A DNA stretch of 64,000 nucleotides. Origin: HK1 sp965202735 (GTDB taxonomy: Bacteria; Pseudomonadota; Gammaproteobacteria; HK1). The position numbers were made by a program, and so were the translations under genes. Below, one piece after another: positions 26,795-36,852 of the stretch. How positions within the stretch are numbered: position 1 is the stretch's first letter; the number at the start of each line of letters is the position of its first letter. Where the stretch lies: the NCBI GenBank assembly GCA_965202735.1, contig OZ241844.1, forward strand, positions 744,001-808,000, read 5' to 3'. The notes beneath the pieces are model-generated. The model did not search any database. It saw nothing but the letters and a program-made list of their open reading frames with translations, and was not told where the DNA came from.

Positions 26795-27008
26795 CGGGAC
26801 TCACTTTTTGGGGCTCACCTTCCGGGGCTCACCGTCGGGGACTCACTGTCGGGGACTCACTGTCGGGGACTCACCGTCGCGACTCACCGTCGGGGACTCA
26901 CCTTCCGGGACTCACCGTCGGGGACTCACTGTCGGGGACTCACTGTCGGGGACTCACCGTCGCGACTCACCGTCGGGGACTCACCTTCCGGGACTCACCG
27001 TCGGGGGC
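26795..27008. repeat. 14-bp minisatellite between alaS and lysC
   Basis: About 15 head-to-tail copies of ACTCACCGTCGGGG and close variants (ACTCACTGTCGGGG, ACTCACCTTCCGGG, one 13-base form ACTCACCGTCGCG). There is a higher order: the same six-unit series of about 83 bp appears twice in succession, starting near 26829. It fills the whole gap between the alaS stop and the lysC GTG. No gene is inside. It is not a CRISPR: units are contiguous, without spacers. Confidence 0.93.
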
Positions 27009-29639
27009 TCAGGACCGGGCGCCGCCGGACGCGAGCTGCTCGCGCACCCAGCCCTGGACGGAGCCGATGGCCTGGTCCACGCGGGACGGATCGTTGCCTC
27101 CGGCCTGCGCGAGCTCCGGCCGCCCGCCCCCGCGCCCGCCGACCTGGCGCGCCACGTGATTCACGAGCGGGCCCGCCTCGATGCGGTCGATGCAGTCCTT
27201 CGTCACCCCGGCGACCAGCGCCACCTTTCCGGCGCTGACCGTGGCGAGCACCACCGCGGCGGAGCCGAGCCGGGCCTTGAGCCGGTCGACGGTCTCGCGG
27301 AGCGCCCTGGGGTCCGCGCCGTCGATCTTCGCGGCGAGCACCTTGAGCCCGTCCACGTCGACCGCCTGCGCGGCGAGATCGTCCCCGCGCGACGCCGCCA
27401 CCCGGGCCTTCAGCCGTTCCAGGTCCCGCTCCAGCTCGCGGCTGCGCGCGAGCAGTGCGTCGACCCGGTCCGCCGCCGTCTCCGCATCGGCCTTCACGCT
27501 GCCCGCGATGCGCTCGATCCGATCCTCCATCGAGTGCACCCAGGCGAGCGCCCCCTCGCCGGTGAGGGCCACGATCCGGCGCACGCCCGCCGCGATACCA
27601 CCCTCGGAGACGATCTTGAACAGGCCCACGTCGCCCGCCCGCGAGACGTGCGTGCCGCCGCAGAGCTCCACCGAGTGGTCGCCGAGCGACAGCACCCGCA
27701 CCGGGTCGTCGTACTTCTCGCCGAAGAGTGCGATCGCGCCGCCGCGCCTGGCTTCTTCGAGCGGCATGACCTCGGTCCGGGCCTCGTCGTTGTCGAGGAT
27801 CCACGCCGAGACCGTGGCCTCGATCCGGCGCAGCTCCTCCTTCGTCACCGGCTCGTAGTGGGAGAAGTCGAACCGCAGGCGGTCCGGCGCGACCAGGGAG
27901 CCCTTCTGCTCGACATGCTCGCCGAGCACCTCCCGCAGGGCCGCGTGCAGCAGGTGCGTCGCGGAGTGGTTGCGGGCGGTCGCGCGGCGGGCCCGGGCGT
28001 CGACCCGGGCCTCGACGGCGGCGCCGGCCGACAGCGCGCCGCCCGTGACCACCCCGATGTGCACGATGGCGTCGCCGTGGCGTTGCGTATCGCTGATCTC
28101 GAAGCCGGTCCCGTCCGCCACGAGCCGTCCCCGGTCTCCGACCTGCCCTCCCGCCTCGGCGTAGAACGGCGTCTCGTCGAGCACCACCCAGCCCTCCTCT
28201 TCGGGGTCGAGCCGGCCCACCACCTCGCCGTCGCGCAGCAGCGCGGTCACCGTCGCCCGGTCGTCGAGACGGTCGTAGCCGACGAACGTGGACGATGCCG
28301 CGACGTCGACCGCCGCCTCGCCGTCCGCCCTGAACCGGCTCGACGCGCGGGCGCGGGCGCGCTGCCCCTCCATCGCCCGTTCGAACGCGTCCAGGTCGAC
28401 TTCGAGCGAGCGCTCGCGCGCGATGTCCGCGGTGAGGTCCACCGGGAAGCCGTAGGTGTCGTAGAGCCGGAACACCGTCTCTCCGGGGATCGTGCCGCCC
28501 TCGAGCCCGCCGATCGCTTCCTCGAGGATGCGCATCCCCTGGTCGAGGGTCCTGGCGAACTGCTCCTCTTCCTGGCGCAGGACCCGCTCGACCTGCGCGC
28601 GGCGGCGGCGCAGCTCCGGGTAGGCGTCGCCCATCTCGGCGTCGAGCGCCGCGACCATGCGCCAGAAGAACGGGTCGCGCGCGCCCAGCCGGTGTCCGTG
28701 ACGAATGGCGCGGCGCATGATGCGCCGCAGCACGTAGCCGCGGCCCTCGTTCGACGGGACCACGCCGTCGGTGACGAGGAACGCGCACGAGCGCACGTGA
28801 TCCGCGATCACCCGCAGCGACTTGTCGCCGGGGGCTTCGCGGCCGGCGGCCGGCGCTCCGGTGATGTCCGCCGCGGCGCCGATCAGGTTCGCGAACAGGT
28901 CGATTTCGTAGTTGCTGTGCACGCCCTGGAGCACCGCGGCGGTGCGCTCCAGCCCGAGCCCGGTGTCCACCGACGGCCTGGGCAGCGGCTCCATGTGGCC
29001 GGAAGCGTCGCGATTGAACTGCATGAAGACGAGGTTCCACAGCTCGATGTAGCGGTCGCCGTCCTCGTCGGGGCTTCCCGGCGGCCCGCCCGGCACCTCG
29101 GGCCCGTGGTCGTAGAACACCTCCGAGCACGGTCCGCAGGGTCCGGTATCGCCCATCGCCCAGAAGTTGTCCTTCTCGCCGCAGCGGGAGAACCGGGTCC
29201 GGTCTATCCCGATGTCGTCGAACCAGATCCGGGCCGCCTCGTCGTCGCCCTCGTACACCGTCACCCACAGCTTCGCGGGCGGGAGCCCGAGCACACCGGT
29301 CAGGAATTCCCAGCAGTAGCGGATGGCGTCGCGCTTGAAGTAGTCGCCGAAGCTGAAGTTGCCGAGCATCTCGAAGAACGTGTGGTGGCGCGCCGTGTAG
29401 CCGACGTTCTCGAGGTCGTTGTGCTTGCCGCCCGCGCGCACGCAGCGTTGCGCGGTGGCCGCCCGTGCGAAGGGACGCCGGTCGGTGCCGAGGAAGACGT
29501 CCTTGAACTGGACCATGCCCGCGTTGGTGAACAGCAGGGTCGGATCGTTGCCGGGAACGAGCGGGCTGCCCGGCACGACCTCGTGCCCGCGGTCGCGGAA
29601 GTACTCCAGAAAGGTCCGTCTGAGCTCGTTGCTGTTCAT
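27009..29639 (-). CDS. alaS: Alanyl-tRNA synthetase
   Basis: 876 residues from the ATG at 29639 (MNSNELRRTFLEYF); the longer upstream frame is non-coding. The class II catalytic core shows LFTNAGMVQFKDVFLG, KHNDLENVGYTARHHTFFEMLGNFSFGDYFK and NLVFMQFNRD. The editing domain carries NHSATHLLHAALRE and the zinc-type CGGTHVSRAGDVG. The C-Ala domain ends the protein, with GGRGGGRPELAQAGG. It charges tRNA-Ala and clears mischarged Ser/Gly. The recA-recX-alaS order is typical. Confidence 0.97.
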   Translation of the reverse strand: MNSNELRRTFLEYFRDRGHEVVPGSPLVPGNDPTLLFTNAGMVQFKDVFLGTDRRPFARAATAQRCVRAGGKHNDLENVGYTARHHTFFEMLGNFSFGDYFKRDAIRYCWEFLTGVLGLPPAKLWVTVYEGDDEAARIWFDDIGIDRTRFSRCGEKDNFWAMGDTGPCGPCSEVFYDHGPEVPGGPPGSPDEDGDRYIELWNLVFMQFNRDASGHMEPLPRPSVDTGLGLERTAAVLQGVHSNYEIDLFANLIGAAADITGAPAAGREAPGDKSLRVIADHVRSCAFLVTDGVVPSNEGRGYVLRRIMRRAIRHGHRLGARDPFFWRMVAALDAEMGDAYPELRRRRAQVERVLRQEEEQFARTLDQGMRILEEAIGGLEGGTIPGETVFRLYDTYGFPVDLTADIARERSLEVDLDAFERAMEGQRARARASSRFRADGEAAVDVAASSTFVGYDRLDDRATVTALLRDGEVVGRLDPEEEGWVVLDETPFYAEAGGQVGDRGRLVADGTGFEISDTQRHGDAIVHIGVVTGGALSAGAAVEARVDARARRATARNHSATHLLHAALREVLGEHVEQKGSLVAPDRLRFDFSHYEPVTKEELRRIEATVSAWILDNDEARTEVMPLEEARRGGAIALFGEKYDDPVRVLSLGDHSVELCGGTHVSRAGDVGLFKIVSEGGIAAGVRRIVALTGEGALAWVHSMEDRIERIAGSVKADAETAADRVDALLARSRELERDLERLKARVAASRGDDLAAQAVDVDGLKVLAAKIDGADPRALRETVDRLKARLGSAAVVLATVSAGKVALVAGVTKDCIDRIEAGPLVNHVARQVGGRGGGRPELAQAGGNDPSRVDQAIGSVQGWVREQLASGGARS

Positions 29640-29716
29640 GAGAGGACTGCCCGTCGACCCCCGCCGTCGCCGCGGCGGGCCGGCCGTGGCCCTGCCGCCG
29701 CGCTTCGCACCGCCCG

Positions 29717-30186
29717 TCAATTCCCGGGATCGCCGCCGCGCGGCGGCGGCCCGAGCGCCGATCGTATCTGCTCCGTGGTGAAGCCGCGCCTCTCCAGGAA
29801 GCGGGCCTGACGAGCCCACTCCCGGTAGTCGGCGGGCGCCGGAGCGCCGAAGCGCCGCAGACGCGCCCGCGATGCGCGCTCCGCCCAGTACCCGTCGTCC
29901 TGCCCGACCGCATCCGCCGCCGCCGCGTCGTCGATGCCGTGCCGTCGGAGCGCCTCGCGGATACGCCTGGGACCCTGGCCGCGACCGCGGCGCGAGGCGG
30001 CGAGCTGCTCCGTGAACCGCTCCTCGCTCAGCAGGCCCTGCGCTTCGAGCGCGTCGAGCACGCGCTCGAGCGCATCCGCCCCGGCGCCGCCCGCGGCGAG
30101 CCTGTCCGCGAGCTCGCGGCGGGCATGCTCCCGGCGCCCGAGCAGTCGGAGCGCCCGCTTTCGCAGCTCCGCGTCAACCCCGGCGG

Positions 30187-30190
<4 letters not shown>
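29717..30190 (-). CDS. recX: RecX regulatory protein, apparent CTG start
   Basis: 157 residues if translation begins at the CTG at 30190. The first in-frame ATG/GTG/TTG (GTG at 30061) lies well inside the domain and would remove conserved sequence (LRKRALRLLGRREHARRELADRL). The CTG overlaps the recA stop as CTGA, and GGAG lies just upstream, so coupled non-standard initiation is plausible. Helical repeats typical of RecX follow (LLSEERFTEQLAASRRGRGQ, ARQARFLERRGFTTEQI). RecX binds RecA filaments and limits their activity. Confidence 0.82.
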
Positions 30191-31221
<1,031 letters not shown>

Positions 31222-31505
31222 GCCGGAGCTCCTGGTGTGCGGGGAATGCGGAGGATGCGGGGGATACGGGGGATGGGGACGGATTATCCCACAGCCGCGC
31301 GGCGCCGGGACATGGCACTGCGCCCCGGAGCGATGGCGAACCGGGACACCCCGGCTGTCGGCCCGGGGCCCGTCCGGGGCTCGCCCGTCCAGCGATCCCG
31401 TGCAGAGCAGGCACAGAGCGATTGCAACATGCTGTCGTTGCTGGCAGGTTGCCTTCATGCCTTCCACACGGTACTGGCGGGAATCGCTGTCCGGGAGCGG
31501 CCGCG
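31222..31505. promoter_or_regulatory. Divergent control region, recA and MFS gene
   Basis: 284 bases between the recA start (minus) and the MFS start (plus). Directly upstream of recA are imperfect GGGGGATACGG/GGAGGATGCGG repeats that could serve as several ribosome-binding-like sequences. CTGT-N8-GCAG at 31432-31447 resembles a LexA box (CTGT-N8-ACAG) with one mismatch. Neither promoter is clear. Confidence 0.35.
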
Positions 31506-32705
31506 TTGACTGATCGAAGCGCGTCGCGGGCCAACCTCGCGATCCTCGCCGTCGCCACCATGCTCAATCGGACGGCGGTGCCGATGATCGTCCTGGTGGG
31601 CGGGCTGTCGGGACTCGCGCTCGCGCCGGACCCGGCGCTGGCGACCCTGCCGGTCGCGCTGAACGTGGTGGGCCTCGGGCTCTGCACCTACCCTGCCGCC
31701 AGCATCATGCGCCGCATCGGGCGGCGCGCCGGCTTCGTGCTGGGGAGCGCAGTCGGGGGGGCCGCGGCGGTCGCCGCCGCGCTCTCGATCGCGGCGGGAA
31801 GCTTCGCGGGCCTCTGCGCCGCCTGCGCGGTGCTCGGCGCGAACCAGGCGTTCGTGCACCAGTACCGCTTCGCGGCGGCCGAGAACGTGCCGTCGTCGCG
31901 GGTGAGCCACGCCATCTCGCTGCTGCTCGTCGTCGGCCTGGTATCCGCCTTCGCCGGTCCGGAGCTCGGCCGGCACGGACGCGACTGGATGGAGGGCGCG
32001 CCGTTCGCCGGCGCCTTCCTCGGGCTCGCCGCCCTGCACTTCCTCTCCGCCGCGCTGCTCGCGGGCTACCGGGACGCCGGACCGGCGGAGCAGACGGCGC
32101 AAGACGCGCGGGAGCGCCCCCTGCGGCGCATCCTCGCCCAGCCTCCGTACGTGGTCGCGGTGGCGGCGGCGGCGATGTCCTACGCGGTGATGACGATGAT
32201 GATGACCGCGGCGCCCATCAGCATGCACGCGATGCACGGGTTCGGGCTCGACGTCACCGCCTGGGCGATCGAGGGGCACGTGGTGGCGATGTTCCTGCCC
32301 TCGGTGATCACCGGCGCACTCGTCAGCCGCGCCGGCGTCCACGCGATCATGTTCGCCGGGGTGGCGATGCTCGCCGCCGCCGCGGGCGTCGCGTGGCTCG
32401 GCGAGAGCGCGATGCACTACGCGGGCGGGCTCGTCCTGCTCGGCGTGGGATGGAACTTCCTGTTCACCGCCGGGAGCACCCTGATCACCACCACCTACCG
32501 CCACTGCGAGCGCTTCAAGGCCCAGGGCCTCAACGACCTCATCGTGTTCGGAACCATGGCGGTCATGACCCTCGCGGCCGGGGTGCTGCTGGAGCTGGTC
32601 GGGTGGCGGGGCGTGCTGCTGTGCACCCTGCCGTTCCTCGCCGTGATGCTGGCGCTGCTCTGCTTCATGCCCCGGCCGGCGGAGCCCGCGGGCGAGGCCG
32701 GCTGA
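31506..32705 (+). CDS. MFS transporter
   Basis: 399 residues from a TTG at 31506 with GGGAG eight bases upstream; the next in-frame ATG (31560) is inside the first helix. About 12 hydrophobic segments are visible. A basic loop after helix 2 (MRRIGRRAGF) is the usual MFS marker. The second half has GLNDLIVFGTMAVMTL. The substrate is unknown. It lies 165 bases upstream of a type II DMSO-reductase-like operon on the same strand. Co-function (import or export of the enzyme's substrate or product) is inferred only from position. Confidence 0.8.
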   Translation: MTDRSASRANLAILAVATMLNRTAVPMIVLVGGLSGLALAPDPALATLPVALNVVGLGLCTYPAASIMRRIGRRAGFVLGSAVGGAAAVAAALSIAAGSFAGLCAACAVLGANQAFVHQYRFAAAENVPSSRVSHAISLLLVVGLVSAFAGPELGRHGRDWMEGAPFAGAFLGLAALHFLSAALLAGYRDAGPAEQTAQDARERPLRRILAQPPYVVAVAAAAMSYAVMTMMMTAAPISMHAMHGFGLDVTAWAIEGHVVAMFLPSVITGALVSRAGVHAIMFAGVAMLAAAAGVAWLGESAMHYAGGLVLLGVGWNFLFTAGSTLITTTYRHCERFKAQGLNDLIVFGTMAVMTLAAGVLLELVGWRGVLLCTLPFLAVMLALLCFMPRPAEPAGEAG

Positions 32706-32736
32706 ACATGCTCCGCCGGCCGTGCGTTTACGAACG

Positions 32737-32752
32737 GTTTTCATACGAAAAC
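32737..32752 (+). promoter_or_regulatory. Inverted repeat upstream of the molybdoenzyme operon
   Basis: GTTTTC-ATAC-GAAAAC is a perfect 6-bp inverted repeat with a 4-base centre. Related half-sites flank it: GTTTACGAAC just before, and TTCACGAAATTC just after. The AT-rich patch stands out in GC-rich DNA, 120 bases before the alpha-subunit start. It is a good candidate operator for the linked response regulator, but this is inference. Confidence 0.45.
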
Positions 32753-32870
32753 GGCATTCACGAAATTCCGCTTGCGCTCGCGGAGCGGGCGGCCTATTGA
32801 AGGAGCACGGACACCGCCGCTTCCGCGCGGCATCCCTATCTCGTTTCAAGATACAGGCGGGACGACGGCC

Positions 32871-35600
32871 ATGCATACAGTCACCCGGCGGGAATTCCTC
32901 GGCGCCACGACGCTCACCGGCATCGGCGTGCTCACTGCGGACGGCGCCTGGGCGCTCAACAAGCTGGAGCCGATCTCCGACCCCCTCGGCCAGGACTATC
33001 CCTACCGCGCGTGGGAGGACCTCTACCGCGACGAGTTCACCTGGGACCACGTCGGATACGCCGCCCACTGCATCAACTGCGTCGGCAACTGCGCGTTCCG
33101 CATCTACGTGAAGGACGGCATCGTGCTGCGCGAGGAGCAGCTCGCCGAGTATCCGCAGATCAACCCGGACACCCCCGACGCCAACCCGCGCGGCTGCCAG
33201 AAGGGGGCCATCCACTCCGCCGCGATGTACGAGGGCGACCGGCTGCGCTACCCGATGAAGCGCGCCGGCGAGCGCGGCGAAGGCAGGTGGCAGCGCATCT
33301 CGTGGGACCGGGCGACGACCGAGATCGCCGACAAGGTCATCGACATCTTCGAGAAGTACGGCCCCGGCAAGCTGATGACCCACACCGGCAGCGGCAACCT
33401 GAGCCATGTCCGGCTCGCCGCTCCCTACCGTCTGGCGTCCCTGCTCGGCGGTGTCCAGCTCGACATCTTCACCGACGTGGGCGACCTCAACACCGGCGCC
33501 CACCTCGCCTACGGCGACCCCATCCAGAGCTTCACCTCGGACGCCTGGTTCGACGCCGACTACATCATGCTGACGCTGTTCAACCCCAACGCGACCCGCA
33601 TCCCGGACGCGCACTACATCTGGGAGGCCCGCTACAACGGCGCCCGCATCGTCTCCGTCGCGCCCGACTACAACCCGAGCTCGATCCACGCCGACCTGTG
33701 GATCCCCATCAAGCCGGGCGCGGACCCGTTCTTCAACCTGTCGCTGGCCCAGGTGCTCCTGTCCGAGGGGCTGTACGACACCGCCTTCGTCAAGGAGCAG
33801 ACCGACCTCCCGCTGCTTGTGCGCGACGACAACGGCAAGCTGCTGCGCCAGTCGGATCTCGCCGCCGGCGGCAAGGCCGACGTGTTCTACCTGTGGGACA
33901 CGGCCACCGGCCGGGCGGTCGAGGCCCCGGGCTCGATGGGCAGCGAGCACCGGACCATCGCGCTCGGCGCGGTCGACCCGGCGCTGGAGGGCGGCTTCTC
34001 GGTCGAGGGCGTCGCGGTGCAGCCGGCCTTCGTGCACATGCGGGCCGAGGCGATGAAGTACCCGCCGGAGGCGACGCAGGAGATCACCGGGATCCATCCC
34101 GACGTGGTGCGCACCGAGGCGCGGCACATCGCGAGAGCGAAGAAGGCGGTGTTCATGACCGGCTTCAACATCGGCCGCTACTCGAACGGCATCCTCACCG
34201 GCTGGGGGCAGGTGCTGGTGCTGGCGCTCACCGGCCACGGCGGACCGCGCGGCGGCATGGACACCTCCTGGATCGAGTGGGCGCACCCGAAGCTGCTGTC
34301 CCTCGCGCTCGCCGAGTTCACCAAGCTCCCGCGCCTCGAACCCGGCGGACTGGGCGAGTTCATGCGCGGCGACATGGTCGTCGAAGCCCGCAAGCACTTC
34401 GATCCCAGGAAGCTCAAGGAGCGGGTCGGGTTCGACGTCGACGAGATGATGGAGATGATCCGGGAGAGCATCGACGAGCAGGGCATGCCCTACCACGGGC
34501 CCATGAAGGGGCTCATCTCCATCGCCGACAACAAGTTCCGCCGCAACAAGGGCGCCCACCGGTACCGGGAGCGCATCCTGAAGGAGGTCGAGGAGCTGTT
34601 CGTCGACATCAACGTGCGCATGGACTCGACCGCCATGTGGGCCGACTACCTGCTGCCGGCGGCGAGCCACTACGAGGCCTGGGACCTCCGCTCGGTCGGC
34701 TACCACCGGTTCGTCAACGTGTTCACCGCGCCGGTGGACCCCGTCGGCGAGGCGCTGCCCGACTGGGACATCATGGCGATGCTCGCGAAGAAGATTCAGG
34801 AGCGCGCGAAGGCCCGGGGGGTCGGCGCCTACGAAGACGGGGACGTCACGCGCAACCTCGACACCATCCACGACGACTTCACCATGGGCGGCGCCCTCAA
34901 CACCGCCTACGAGGCGACGAAGTGGCTGGTCGACGAAAGCCCCGAGATCGACGGCACGCTGGAGGAAGGCGCCGAACGCGGCTTCTTCGTCATGAACGAG
35001 AAGGCGGGCGGGCACACCACGCTGCGCCCCGACGCGCCCTACAACCCGTTCGAGCACCAGGTGGTGGACAAGAAGCCCTACCCGACGCTCTCGGGCCGCA
35101 TCACCTTCTACTGCGACCACGACCGCTACATGAAGCTCGGGGCGCGGGTGCCGACCGCGCGCCGGCACGCCGGGAAGGAAGCCTCCAGCTACCCGCTGCA
35201 CTTCTACACCCCGCACACCCGCTGGGGCATCCATTCGAACTGGCGCTCGAACAAGTTCATGATGCGCCTGCAGCGCGGGGAGCCGAACGTCTACATCAAC
35301 CCCGGGCTGGCCGCCGCGCGCGGCATCGCCGACGGCGACAAGGTGCGGGTGTTCAACGGCATCGGCGAGTTCTTCGCCCAGGCCAAGCTCTACCCCAGCC
35401 TCCCCGAGGACGCGCTGATGATGGAGCACGGCTGGGAGCCCTACCAGTTCGACCAGCAGAAGCCGCTGAACAACGTCACCGCGACGATCCTGCAGCCGCT
35501 GGAGCTCGTCGGCGACTGGGGGCATCTGAAGTTCACGCTGTGGAAGTGGAACGCCAACCAGCTCGCGCACGAGAGCAGCGTCGACATCGAGAAGGCGTAG
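32871..35600 (+). CDS. Type II DMSO-reductase-family molybdopterin oxidoreductase, alpha subunit
   Basis: 909 residues from the ATG at 32871. A Tat motif TRREFLGATTLTG opens the protein, implying folded export to the periplasm. The FS0 cluster site is His66-x3-Cys70-x3-Cys74-x34-Cys109 (HCINCVGNC, RGCQKGA), the NarG/DdhA/EbdA pattern, with an extra Cys67. Asp205 in VGDLNTGAH is the likely Mo ligand of type II enzymes. Known relatives oxidise dimethylsulfide or ethylbenzene, or reduce selenate, chlorate or nitrate. The substrate cannot be told. It heads an operon with beta, chaperone and haem subunits, the ABDC order of ddh, ser and clr. Confidence 0.87.
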   Translation: MHTVTRREFLGATTLTGIGVLTADGAWALNKLEPISDPLGQDYPYRAWEDLYRDEFTWDHVGYAAHCINCVGNCAFRIYVKDGIVLREEQLAEYPQINPDTPDANPRGCQKGAIHSAAMYEGDRLRYPMKRAGERGEGRWQRISWDRATTEIADKVIDIFEKYGPGKLMTHTGSGNLSHVRLAAPYRLASLLGGVQLDIFTDVGDLNTGAHLAYGDPIQSFTSDAWFDADYIMLTLFNPNATRIPDAHYIWEARYNGARIVSVAPDYNPSSIHADLWIPIKPGADPFFNLSLAQVLLSEGLYDTAFVKEQTDLPLLVRDDNGKLLRQSDLAAGGKADVFYLWDTATGRAVEAPGSMGSEHRTIALGAVDPALEGGFSVEGVAVQPAFVHMRAEAMKYPPEATQEITGIHPDVVRTEARHIARAKKAVFMTGFNIGRYSNGILTGWGQVLVLALTGHGGPRGGMDTSWIEWAHPKLLSLALAEFTKLPRLEPGGLGEFMRGDMVVEARKHFDPRKLKERVGFDVDEMMEMIRESIDEQGMPYHGPMKGLISIADNKFRRNKGAHRYRERILKEVEELFVDINVRMDSTAMWADYLLPAASHYEAWDLRSVGYHRFVNVFTAPVDPVGEALPDWDIMAMLAKKIQERAKARGVGAYEDGDVTRNLDTIHDDFTMGGALNTAYEATKWLVDESPEIDGTLEEGAERGFFVMNEKAGGHTTLRPDAPYNPFEHQVVDKKPYPTLSGRITFYCDHDRYMKLGARVPTARRHAGKEASSYPLHFYTPHTRWGIHSNWRSNKFMMRLQRGEPNVYINPGLAAARGIADGDKVRVFNGIGEFFAQAKLYPSLPEDALMMEHGWEPYQFDQQKPLNNVTATILQPLELVGDWGHLKFTLWKWNANQLAHESSVDIEKA

Positions 35601-35664
35601 CCCGGCGGGCCGGACCACGACGGCGCAATCGAGATACCGGACGAGCATTCGGAGGGCGAACGAG

Positions 35665-36651
35665 ATGGCAACCGGAGTCAGGCGGCAGCTCAGCATGGTG
35701 ATGGATCTCAACAAGTGCATCGGCTGCCACACGTGCACGTCGGCCTGCAAGATGCAGTGGACCAACCGCAACGGCCGGGAGTACATGTACTGGAACAACG
35801 TCGAGACCCAGCCGGGCCGCGGCTACCCGCGCGACTACGAGTCGATGGGCGGGGGGTTCGACGAGGCGGGCAATCTGAAGATCGGCCGCGAGCCGAGCGC
35901 CGAGGACTACGGCATCCCCTGGGAGTACAACTTCGAGGAGAGCCTGATGACGGGCACCGACCCGTGGATGCGGCCCAACGTCAAGCCGACCTGGGGCGCG
36001 AACTGGGACGAGGACGAGGGCGCCGGCGACTACCCGAACAGCTACTACTTCTACCTGCCGCGGATCTGCAACCACTGCGACGACCCCGCCTGCCTCGCCG
36101 CGTGCTCGCGCAACGCCATCTACAAGCGCCAGGAAGACGGCATCGTGCTGGTGGACCAGGAGCGCTGCCGGGGCTACCGCTACTGCGTCACCGCCTGCCC
36201 GTACAAGAAGGTCTACTTCAACGAGCGCATCTCGAAGTCCGAGAAGTGCATCTTCTGCTATCCGCGCATCGAGAAGGGTCTGGCCATGGCCTGCGCGCGC
36301 CAGTGCGTGGGACGCATCCGCTGGGTGGGGTACCGCGACGACGAGGCCGGCCCCATCCACCTGCTGGTCGACAGGTACAGGGTCGCCCTGCCGCTCCACC
36401 CCGAGTGGGGCACGAAGCCCAACGTGTTCTACGTGCCGCCGACGTCGCCGCCCCGGCTCGGGGCCGACGGCAGCGCCGAGGCCGAGTCGCGCATCCCCGT
36501 CGCCTGGCTCGAGGAGCTGTTCGGCGACGGCGTGCGCGGGGCCTTCGAGACCATCGCGGCGGAGCGCGCGAAGAAGGCGAACGGCGAGGCGTCGGAGCTG
36601 ATGGATACCCTCATCGGCTTCAGGCACCACGAGATGTTCAAGCTGAGCTGA
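35665..36651 (+). CDS. Type II DMSO-reductase-family iron-sulfur beta subunit
   Basis: 328 residues. Four cysteine groups: Cys18/21/24/28 (CIGCHTCTSAC), Cys135/138/143/147, Cys168/174/178, and Cys195/198/210/214. In the third group Tyr171 takes the place of a cysteine (CRGYRYCVTACPYKK), as Trp does in NarH. This predicts three 4Fe-4S and one 3Fe-4S cluster. It carries electrons between the molybdenum site and the haem subunit. There is no signal peptide; it should be co-exported with the Tat-bearing alpha subunit. It lies 64 bases after alpha. Confidence 0.9.
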   Translation: MATGVRRQLSMVMDLNKCIGCHTCTSACKMQWTNRNGREYMYWNNVETQPGRGYPRDYESMGGGFDEAGNLKIGREPSAEDYGIPWEYNFEESLMTGTDPWMRPNVKPTWGANWDEDEGAGDYPNSYYFYLPRICNHCDDPACLAACSRNAIYKRQEDGIVLVDQERCRGYRYCVTACPYKKVYFNERISKSEKCIFCYPRIEKGLAMACARQCVGRIRWVGYRDDEAGPIHLLVDRYRVALPLHPEWGTKPNVFYVPPTSPPRLGADGSAEAESRIPVAWLEELFGDGVRGAFETIAAERAKKANGEASELMDTLIGFRHHEMFKLS

Positions 36652-36852
36652 GCCGGTGGCGCTCGATGGCCGAAACGTCGTCATCCGCTCGAAGGCGGAG
36701 ACGATGGTCCGCGCGGCGCGGGCCGGAACGCCTCCAGCCGTCCTTCCCGCGAAGGCGGGAATCCATCGTCCGGACCGCGGCCGGACCGGACCCGGAATCC
36801 CCCGGGTCGCGAGGCGCGAATTCCCTCGAATGGCCCGGACCGGGAGCGAGCC
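36652..36852. repeat. 201-base gap with a REP-like palindrome
   Basis: TTCCCGCGAAGGCGGGAA at 36744-36761 is a short palindrome of the kind dispersed in many proteobacterial genomes. It lies between the beta and chaperone genes and could attenuate or stabilise the operon transcript. Nothing else is recognised in the gap. Confidence 0.5.

Noticed and set aside
26795..27008. Repeat array considered as a CRISPR
   Set aside because: Units are contiguous 14-mers without unique spacers, and no cas genes are present.
31432..31447. CTGT-N8-GCAG as a LexA box for recA
   Set aside because: One mismatch in the core and about 210 bases from the recA start; kept only as a weak note.
31466..31490. CTGGCGGGAATCGC near the MFS start as a fifth family 1 MITE
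   Set aside because: Only 14 bases match one end; no other part of the element is present.
31455..35798. Open frame of 1447 codons on the minus strand
   Set aside because: Antisense shadow of the MFS and alpha-subunit genes.
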